Source: Bryum argenteum (Eukaryota; Streptophyta; Bryopsida; Bryales; Bryaceae). Taken from it: a stretch of 64,000 nt of DNA. A model generated the notes under the pieces. The model worked only from the letters and a program-made list of their open reading frames with translations. It was not told the DNA's origin and ran no database searches. Every line of letters starts with the position of its first letter. Position 1 is the stretch's first letter. Of the stretch, positions 57,293 to 64,000 are shown in pieces. Made by a program: the position numbers and the translations under genes. Location of the stretch: the NCBI GenBank assembly GCA_037043015.1, contig CM073330.1, positions 11,860,512 through 11,924,511 on the forward strand, given 5' to 3'.

Positions 57293-58711
57293 CTAAACCT
57301 TGTTGAGGGAGACGAGTTCGATGGCACTGCCTAGGGGCCAAGCGGTTTCCACATACGATCCCCTGTACTTGACCTTCTTGACGAGAGTCATCTTGGTGCC
57401 TGCCTCCACCTGGAACCCAGTCACCAGGAGCGCATACTGGTACGTCAGATCCATGCACAAAAACTTGCGAGTGTCCGCGTGCACGTTGGGATATTGTTCA
57501 GCAAGCTCCGCGAGGCTCAACCCACAGATCTTCTTGGCAGCCGCTTCAAAGTGTTTCGGGGTCACCACTGCCTCGGCAGCCTCGCCGTTCTTCACGATCC
57601 CGGCATCCACAGCCCGGTCGAAGAAGAACGAAGCCACAAATAGTGAGTTCATTCCAGGGCCACCGCCTCCGTTCCACACCCCTCCAAACGTGCACTTCAT
57701 GCTGTCGCAGGCCGCATCTACTTTCAGCGCCTTCACCACCAGGTGCTTGCACTTCAAGTAGTCTCCGCCATCCACGCTCGCCGTCGCCTTGTACTGCTGT
57801 CCACCATATAAGTATGACCCTTCGTGGCCTGCCCCAAGACAAGGGCAGGAGTCGGCTTCTCCCACCAGTTTCAGAACCTCCGCCCGCGCCGCCAGTAGCC
57901 CGTAGTTCAAGTAGCTGTGCACGTACAAGTTATATGATGTTCCCATGAGTTCCATCTTTCTCACGTACGCGGCTTCATCTTTGCCCTTTGGCTTTGGGGC
58001 GCTGGAAAAATCGTCGTCCGAAATTGCGTAGGCCATTTGCACGGATCCCCCGCCCAGGTCCACAATGCCCACGGCTTTGTTGAACGGCTTTCCGAGACGG
58101 TTTAATAGATAGTTCACTGTCACCCATTGGTACGAGCCTTCCTGTGTGCCGTCGATGATGCTCACCCACTCACGCTTGAACTTGAACGCGCAGTTTTCCA
58201 ACAGAGTCGTTACTTCCTGGAGGAGGTTTTGAGATTGGTCTCCGTGAAGGAGTCTCAGTCCCGCGGTGGCACCCAAAAGCACAGGGGTTGTGGCATGATG
58301 CGCGGCAGGAACACTCTCCAAGGCTACATCAAGCAACGATTGGAGCGATTCCGCTCCCTCCTTGGGATTCAGTGCATAGGAGCTCAATCCCGGTTTCTTC
58401 TGCTCGAAAACTTCGAGCTCGCTGCCCACCTTCACCAGCTGCAGATTCTCGTCGAAAGAGAATACGTGCACTCTGCTGCCGGAGCTTCCGGCATCAAAAA
58501 TCACTGCATAGCGCTTCTGCTTGGGTTCCCTCAAGTTGTTGCTGGGGAGGTCGAAGTTGGCGTCGTACGCGGCAACGTTGCGTGGATCCACAACGCGCGG
58601 CATTAAGACTAAGACGACTGACATGAGAGCAAGAGGCACGCAAATCACGAAGATTACTCCTCTGTAACGGTGACATTTCTCAGCAAAAGTCTCTCTTCGT
58701 AGCCTCCTCAT
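57293..58711 (-). CDS. APY: Apyrase (GDA1/CD39 nucleoside triphosphate diphosphohydrolase)
   Basis: Hydrolyses NTPs and NDPs in the Golgi lumen or extracellular space. From the ATG at 58711 the product is 472 residues, the size of Arabidopsis APY1/APY2. It begins with a basic stretch and one membrane anchor (about 18-38, GVIFVICVPLALMSVVLVLM), so it is a type II protein. Apyrase conserved regions appear in order: DAGSSGSR (73-80), ATAGLR (148-153), IDGTQEGSYQWVTVNY with E191 the likely catalytic base, VDLGGGSVQMAY (about 217-228), then CTFGGVWNGGGGPG and FFFDRAVDAG. The enzyme part is one uninterrupted exon. The same frame stays open back to an acceptor-like TTACGCAG at 58825, so an upstream coding exon may add an acidic N-terminal extension; none was identified. 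APY1- versus APY2-type cannot be told. Confidence 0.93.
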   Translation of the reverse strand: MRRLRRETFAEKCHRYRGVIFVICVPLALMSVVLVLMPRVVDPRNVAAYDANFDLPSNNLREPKQKRYAVIFDAGSSGSRVHVFSFDENLQLVKVGSELEVFEQKKPGLSSYALNPKEGAESLQSLLDVALESVPAAHHATTPVLLGATAGLRLLHGDQSQNLLQEVTTLLENCAFKFKREWVSIIDGTQEGSYQWVTVNYLLNRLGKPFNKAVGIVDLGGGSVQMAYAISDDDFSSAPKPKGKDEAAYVRKMELMGTSYNLYVHSYLNYGLLAARAEVLKLVGEADSCPCLGAGHEGSYLYGGQQYKATASVDGGDYLKCKHLVVKALKVDAACDSMKCTFGGVWNGGGGPGMNSLFVASFFFDRAVDAGIVKNGEAAEAVVTPKHFEAAAKKICGLSLAELAEQYPNVHADTRKFLCMDLTYQYALLVTGFQVEAGTKMTLVKKVKYRGSYVETAWPLGSAIELVSLNKV

Positions 58712-58824
58712 CTTCTCCTCTTCTAGAAGAGCTTCGTCTTCAGCGAGTCCCTCCTCTTGAGCCTCCAGCTCCAAACCCGACAACGAACGGCAACGAATGT
58801 GCCTCTTCTCTGGATCCAGGTTGC
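58712..58824 (-). CDS. Possible N-terminal extension of the apyrase exon
   Basis: In-frame with apyrase and without stop or ATG, starting after the acceptor-like TTACGCAG. It would encode NLDPEKRHIRCRSLSGLELE and then an acidic Glu-rich stretch. If spliced to an upstream exon leaving one base, the cytosolic tail would be about 37 residues longer. It may equally be 5' untranslated DNA. Confidence 0.4.
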
Positions 58825-59339
58825 CTGCGTAATGAATGCAAATGAGTTGGACATGGTATTGAACTTCCTATTGAACTCATGCACTTAAGAAATTCTACCT
58901 AGTGGAAGATGACATTCAACGGTCTTCACCTGGATTCTTCTCAGGCTCTCCAGAATTATTCTCCCACAACACTATTATGCAGACATAATCCGGTAGAAAA
59001 GGAACACTAAAGTGTACATTGTAAGCGACAATCATTGCCAAGTCAAACACTTGAAAATTGTTCCTGAGGACTGTCTTCACTCGCCACAATCGAGCATACA
59101 ACGCCACGCCTGCCTAACCTAGGACCGACTTTGCCACCGAACAAAAATTTGACGCTACAGCATTCCTCAACACTGCGATAGCAGGCTGTCAAAAGTACAA
59201 CTAACTGTAAATAGTGATTAAGTCGTCACATGATGATGCTGCCACTGGATCTCATTGACAAAGGCAAACTTCTAATCAGAGGAACATAATCTAGTTCTAC
59301 ATTGCAAAATGAGCAAACCTGGAGGACTCTTCTGCGTAA

Positions 59340-60110
59340 TACTGTCGAATACTTCAAGGCGTGAGAATCAGGATCACAAAATTTTTAAAGACTTCGTCTA
59401 CTTCATAATTAGTTGGAACTCAAAAACCTGGATGTATGACTACCTCACAAATAGCTATGTAGTACGCAAGTAAACCTCTTTGCAAGTAAGCAAGCGATCT
59501 CATCCAATGGCACTCGCAAAGTACTAAAATCAGTAGACGATATTGTCCCGCCAAGTCCAACGCCTCTCAATGGTCAAAAAGAGCACTTCATCATATTCCA
59601 GCTTGTTTATGAACCTTCCTCAAAAATAATTACGCCACATAATGGTAAAACTTCAAAGTATTAAGAATATCATCTCACGAACGCAGATCTCGAAATTAAT
59701 CTCGCAACAGTAAGTACTGTATCGAATAAGCCTAACTTTCTTTCAAACATTCTCCGACGTCGCAAATATAATTACTGTATTGGAAAGACCAGAATTATTT
59801 CCTTCCAGCCAAGTAAATCACTACGTGACGGAAGAAAAGAAAGAGATCATGTGGAAGATTTCTGTAGCACGTCATAATCAACAAGATCACCATATTTCAG
59901 CTCATGTATATGCCTCCCACGAACCTCTTCTACACTACGAATGCGACCTCACGAACGCAGACCTCGATATGATACTCGCAAAACATAGTAAAGTATTAAA
60001 TGAACCAGATCTTCCGTCTGCACTCTCAAATATAATCTCACCAACGGAAAAATAAGTAATGTACTGAACAAACCTAATTTTCTTTCAAGCATTCCTCGAC
60101 GGAAGCAAAA
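59340..60110 (+). repeat. Degenerate tandem repeats upstream of apyrase
   Basis: The clearest pair is around 59590-59765 and 59880-60110. Shared blocks are ATATT(C/T)CAGCT, CTCACGAACGCAGAYCTCGA, CTCGCAA, AAACATAGTAAAGTATTAA-like, AAGTACTGTA/AAGTAATGTA, CCTAA(C/T)TTTCTTTCAA and CATTCCTCGACGG. Spacing is about 290 bases; fainter related DNA extends back toward 59340. No conserved reading frame. Confidence 0.6.
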
Positions 60111-60936
60111 GAGCATGTAAATCAACAAGTTCTTCAAATTCTTAGGTCGTTAAAGCATTGTGAAAGCTTCTAGTGACCAGATCTACAAACAAGCTCGTTC
60201 AAATCGATGGAAATGCTCTGTGAACGTGACTCACCGCCGGAGAAGCCAGAATGCGGCTCGATGAGTCGATTTTGTTGCTGAAAAATCAGGTAGTCACCAT
60301 CGGCGACGGTATCCGTGAATTTTTGGAGAAATTTGACGCTGCGGAGGCTCCGCAACGCGCATTTCGAGTATTTCGACGACGACGACGGGCGATTGCTCTG
60401 TTTCCTTGCGCTCTGACTTGCTTGCTCTGTCCCGTCACTGACTATGAGATTGACGGTCCGATGGTGCGGCGTGTTGATCGGACGGTTGGTGGCGGTGAGA
60501 TTGGGAACGTGCGTGGGAACTTCGTCGGTGTTCCTGTTCCCATTGCGCCGAGGAATAAAGTCATCCTAAAGTCATACCCCTAAAGAATTGTGGACTCTTC
60601 CATTTACATTCTGTAATTCATAATTCCTTTTGGATTTCTTAATTTAATGAAAGAATTTATTATTCTCCATGTTATACCGACTCAACATATGGGTGCTATA
60701 AGTCACCTTGTTTTAGGTATTTATTTTGTATTTGAAAAAGGTTTTAAAAAAGTAGAATTAAAAAAAAAAAAAATTGATTTATAGTTACAATGTTTGAACA
60801 CAAGCAACGTCAAAGAGTAGGGAGACAACATCAAAGAATAGAGAGGCATGTGTAATTACTACAGGCAGCTTGTGTTACAAAATTTTTAATACTTTTCATG
60901 CAGAAGAGAGACTGTAGGCAATTTATATAGCCCCTT

Positions 60937-61173
60937 GGGGTACGGTTCTAATATGGGTACCACTAAGACGCGTCTCATTATGTGTGACCTATGTTTAATT
61001 CATCAAATATGTGCCAGAAATTCCTTTTTTAACTACATGTATACAACTATAGCATTGTCAGCTATAATTCCATTTGGTTAGAATAATTTTTCAATATTGT
61101 TTGTTTATCAAAAAAGTAGTTTAAAAAAAATTACACTATTTAGGAGGGGGTACCCATATCAGAACCGCACCCC
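60937..61173. mobile_element. 237-base element with 25-base inverted repeats
   Basis: GGGGTACGGTTCTAATATGG(GTACC) at 60937-60961 pairs with the inverse of GGGGTGCGGTTCTGATATGG(GTACC) at 61149-61173, with two mismatches. The interior is AT-rich and non-coding. It is a likely MITE. The flanks show at most a TT duplication, so the superfamily is unclear. Confidence 0.8.
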
Positions 61174-61793
61174 TTGTCAACATTCTAAGTTGTATGTAAT
61201 AGAATACAATCAAGTCTTGTTTGTACTATTTTGTTGCTTTTAACTCAAAGTGGAGATGAGATGAATTAAGGTCCTCTACAATGTCCGGCATTCAATCTAA
61301 GATGAATACTCTCAAACATCCTCCGCAATTTATTTAAACAACAATCTCTCCAATTCAAAAATCATTTGTTCACGGATTTTAAATATGGTTGTTGATATTG
61401 TCAATGTAGCTGAGCTTGATAGCATGCCCAATAATCAAGCACTTCAAATTACTAAGAGTTTGAGCTCCGGCTAAAAAATACGCAGAAATCCTAGATTTCT
61501 ATTCCCTTAAAATGGCACAAAAATGCCATGATTGTGCCATTCTGTAACACCAAAACTTGCATTTACATGATTGCCTAGACAATGGTGTACTATGTAATAT
61601 CACACCTTTTTTATAAAATCACTCATATTTATATAACATCATTTACTCACTGATATCACCTTCAAATTCTATTATATCACATGTTTTCTCTTTAGAAAAA
61701 TTGACGAGTGCCATTTTAGCAAACTAATGCCATTTTTATGGAATTGGGGTTTCCAACTCTAAGATGCGAATTACGATGAGAAATGACTAGAAG

Positions 61794-61849
61794 TCACGAC
61801 CAAGCTTTCACGACCAAGCTTTCACAACCAAGCTTTCACTACCAAGCTT
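61794..61849 (+). repeat. Four-unit 14-base tandem repeat
   Basis: TCACGACCAAGCTT twice, then TCACAACCAAGCTT and TCACTACCAAGCTT, exactly head to tail. Each unit contains a HindIII-type AAGCTT. Too few units and no spacers, so not a CRISPR array. Confidence 0.95.
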
Positions 61850-62808
61850 TCCCATTGGATTCTTGTAATGGAGTCGTGCGTCTTCTCTAATATTGACCTC
61901 ATGTCAATGGAACTTCATTAGATAATGGACCTTGTTGAGTGCAAAGGTGAGAGTGGACCTTTTTTCAAAGGGTTTAGGGTACTTTTTTATACCATAATAT
62001 CCGATAACTAAGTATGAATATATGAATGGCTTTCCTTGCCCAAATTGTGTGTAGTGTTTTCATCCTCTTTGACTTGAATCACGGCCTCTTTACATTAGAG
62101 TTGAGAAGCCAAGAGGGGAAGGGTTTCAACCAATGGAAGGCTTAGGAATTGAGAAGCCGGTTTTACACAAGCAGATTTTAGTCCAAGCGAGAAAGGAAGC
62201 TTAAAATGACATGGCAAACACTTTCTCCCTTGTTAACACAAAAATTGCTTTTCTTGACGGCTCCCCACAATTGTAGTCAGGCCTACCTTAATCACCTAGG
62301 TCTAACTAAAAATCAAGAGGACCATTGGGCGAAAAAAACCACAACTAGTCATTTGGTATATTTTAAGCTCATTTCAGAAAAGTTCCACATGAGAGTCTTT
62401 GGCCTTCTCTCACTTTAAACTACATTAAAAGGCCATGGCTTCTCAAGGATTGGCTTCTTAAGTCTGGGCAACATGGCCTAAGTGGAGTTTGGCACATGCT
62501 TCTCATTCCTAATATAAAGAGGACCTCTATATTACTAAGAAGCTTCCAGACTAGCATGAATTTGAAAAGAACACGACCAAGATAGCAAGTCCCGACAGGC
62601 AAGCATATTCCTCTCACATAAATAAAGATGACAACCATTCAAAACTCATCAAATTGACTACTTTCCATATTCAAAGTACAAAAACAAGAATCATGAATTT
62701 CACTAAAGCATTGCCTTTCTTGAACGTTGAGAAGTCAGTTTGGCACTCTTTGGATACTAGTACAAATTCCAAAAGTTGCAAAGTTGCCCTCTATGGTAAG
62801 GTGTCCTA

Positions 62809-63074
62809 TAACCCCTAAATCTCCTTGTTGCAAAATGGTCTAAGTCACAAAATTTGACCTTCCTCTAGATTCAGCTCAAAAAATCTCAATCTAAGCATCA
62901 ATTAAAGGATTCAACCGTAAGATCTCAAAATTCACTTGACATTTTTCTCACATACCGAATTTGAACCGTTCATTCTTCCTAATTTGTGAGATTATAACGG
63001 TCAAAGTTGGCTGAGTTTTTCTCCTGCAGGAACCTCCAAAACCCGTTTCGGGTTTTAAGGAGAGTTAGGGGATA
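62809..63074 (-). mobile_element. Family A short element, copy 5, inverted
   Basis: Read on the plus strand it begins ATAACCCCTAAATCTCC and ends TTAGGGGATAA. The minus strand carries AACTTTGACCGTTATAATC, GAACGGTTCAAATTC, GAGATCTTACGGTTGAATCC and CTTAGATTGAGATTTTTTGA, closest to copy 1. The flanks are ATAA on both sides rather than TTAA. Confidence 0.8.
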
Positions 63075-63124
63075 ATGGTGCAATTTTCAGCACAGAAAAT
63101 CTACAGGAATGTTGCCAGTGCAAG

Positions 63125-63365
63125 CAATTTTTGTGCATGGGGAAAATTAGTAGAAAACTAGAGCAAGTGAAATCATCATTTTTCGACTCTTCTACAATAA
63201 GTAATGAATTTTTAAATATGGAAATATAGGTGTTCTTAAAATGGTGCCCTAAAGTGACGCTCTATAATCTTTGCAGTGTACATGGTACTGTTGTATGGAG
63301 AAGCTATTATGTACGTGACAGTGACAATTACTAGGGCTCCATTTTCAGCACTGCGCCATTTTTGG
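63125..63365 (+). repeat. Dispersed repeat family D, partial copy
   Basis: Matches 5510-5695 most closely (AGAGCAAGTGAAATCATCAT, TTTTTCGACT) and continues with AAAATGGTGCCCTAAAGTGA, TATAATCTTTGCAGTG, CTATTATGTAC and TTTTCAGCACTG. It starts about 50 bases after the family A copy, an order also seen around 35650-35885 (family D there precedes family A). Confidence 0.7.
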
Positions 63366-63548
63366 CTGCTCTACCATATGTTTTTTTTGATTTAATAGAT
63401 CAAGATACTATTTTGACTCAGAACTTTCTAGCCTCAACTCCATTTGCTATTATGACATGACTAGTAAATACGTGAAATTGTTGGCTACACTAATTAATAA
63501 TGTACGTACGGAACTAAAATTGGTTCTGTAGAAGTGGACGTTTTGGGT

Positions 63549-63827
63549 GGGTTTACACTAAACTAGGGCCTTTGAAGAATGAAGGCCAATTTATCCCATG
63601 TGGCATGTGCGTAGATTCTGGGGCCATGAACAAAAAAGTGCCTTAATTGAATTTATTAGCTTGACATGGCCTCCACGAAGAAGAAAAAAACCCACAAAAA
63701 TGGTACTCTATTTTCTTTAGCTTGGGGCCATGTCAAGGCTCCTAACCACTAAATGCTAGTATAGAAAAACATGTGTGTAAGAAGACAATACTAAAATATT
63801 CTTGGCCCCACCTCTTAGTGTAAACCC
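63549..63827. mobile_element. 279-base element with 13-base inverted ends
   Basis: GGGTTTACACTAA at 63549-63561 and TTAGTGTAAACCC at 63815-63827 are exact inverses. Further GGGGCCATG/ CATGGCC words lie inside. Non-coding, likely a MITE. The target duplication is not clear. Confidence 0.6.
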
Positions 63828-64000
63828 AATGGGGCTGGCCTTTACCTCCTCAACGTGTGGGAGAGCTTTATTTCATGGCCCCAATTGCTAAAAACAACCT
63901 CAATTCCAAGTGTAAATCTGCCCTAAGTTAAAGGACGGCTACATGATGCTCCATTGCATAGGTAGTTATAACTTGACTTCACTTGAGCTACTACCAAGAA

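Larger units (their letters stand above)
60111..64000. other. Intergenic DNA to the window end
   Basis: A GC-rich, CpG-containing island at about 60190-60590 has open frames on both strands but no recognisable domain. It might be a promoter or first exon of a gene I cannot model. The rest is AT-rich and holds the inverted-repeat elements and repeats listed separately. Confidence 0.45.

Noticed and set aside
57540..58626. Long plus-strand frames opposite apyrase
   Set aside because: The minus-strand frame contains all apyrase conserved regions; the others are GC-driven shadows.
61794..61849. CRISPR-like array
   Set aside because: The 14-base units are adjacent with no spacers, and the genome is eukaryotic.

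Overview
The window looks like a stretch of nuclear genome from a land plant. The genes are split by many short spliceosomal GT-AG introns. The gene set (a TIFY/Jas repressor, plant-type apyrase, plastid-targeted glyoxylate reductase, EXO1, SYP3-type syntaxin, DPM3, TIM14) is that of Viridiplantae. Exons are GC-richer than the AT-rich intergenic DNA. The very long JAZ protein suggests a non-seed plant, perhaps a bryophyte, but this is inference and the species cannot be fixed from sequence alone.

Layout. 0.9-2.8 kb: minus-strand gene for a disordered Ala/Pro/Glu-rich protein, preceded by degenerate tandem repeats. 6.5-10.2 kb: minus-strand 12-exon glyoxylate/succinic semialdehyde reductase. 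12.0-12.4 kb: plus-strand DPM3. 12.9-17.0 kb: minus-strand 14-exon EXO1, convergent with DPM3. 20.1-22.2 kb: plus-strand SYP3/Sed5 syntaxin. 22.2-40.5 kb: transposon-rich, with an intact-looking pogo/Tigger-type transposase gene (28.2-30.9 kb), a Stowaway-like MITE, a perfect foldback, and several families of short elements that share TTAACCCCTAAA-like ends. 40.6-46.4 kb: 9-exon JAZ gene. 48.3-49.2 kb: small unrecognised gene. 50.2-50.5 kb: intronless TIM14/PAM18 on the minus strand. 53.9-55.6 kb: EF-hand protein. 57.3-58.8 kb: apyrase on the minus strand. 58.9-64 kb: intergenic, with further repeats and inverted-repeat elements.

The genes are housekeeping or regulatory and do not form a pathway: ER glycosylation (DPM3), Golgi fusion (SYP3), mitochondrial import (TIM14), nuclear mismatch repair (EXO1), aldehyde detoxification (GLYR), NTP hydrolysis (apyrase), calcium sensing (EF-hand) and jasmonate-type signalling (JAZ). 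Exon boundaries were worked out by hand from splice signals. Every joined reading frame given is phase-consistent.

The most interesting material is a set of non-autonomous elements sharing near-telomeric-looking termini and TTAA/TA flanks. Also notable are a pogo transposase with a late frameshift flanked by inverted repeat copies, an exitron-like intron in the EF-hand gene that would add a hydrophobic helix, two alternative 5' ends for the reductase, and degenerate tandem repeats directly upstream of three minus-strand genes.
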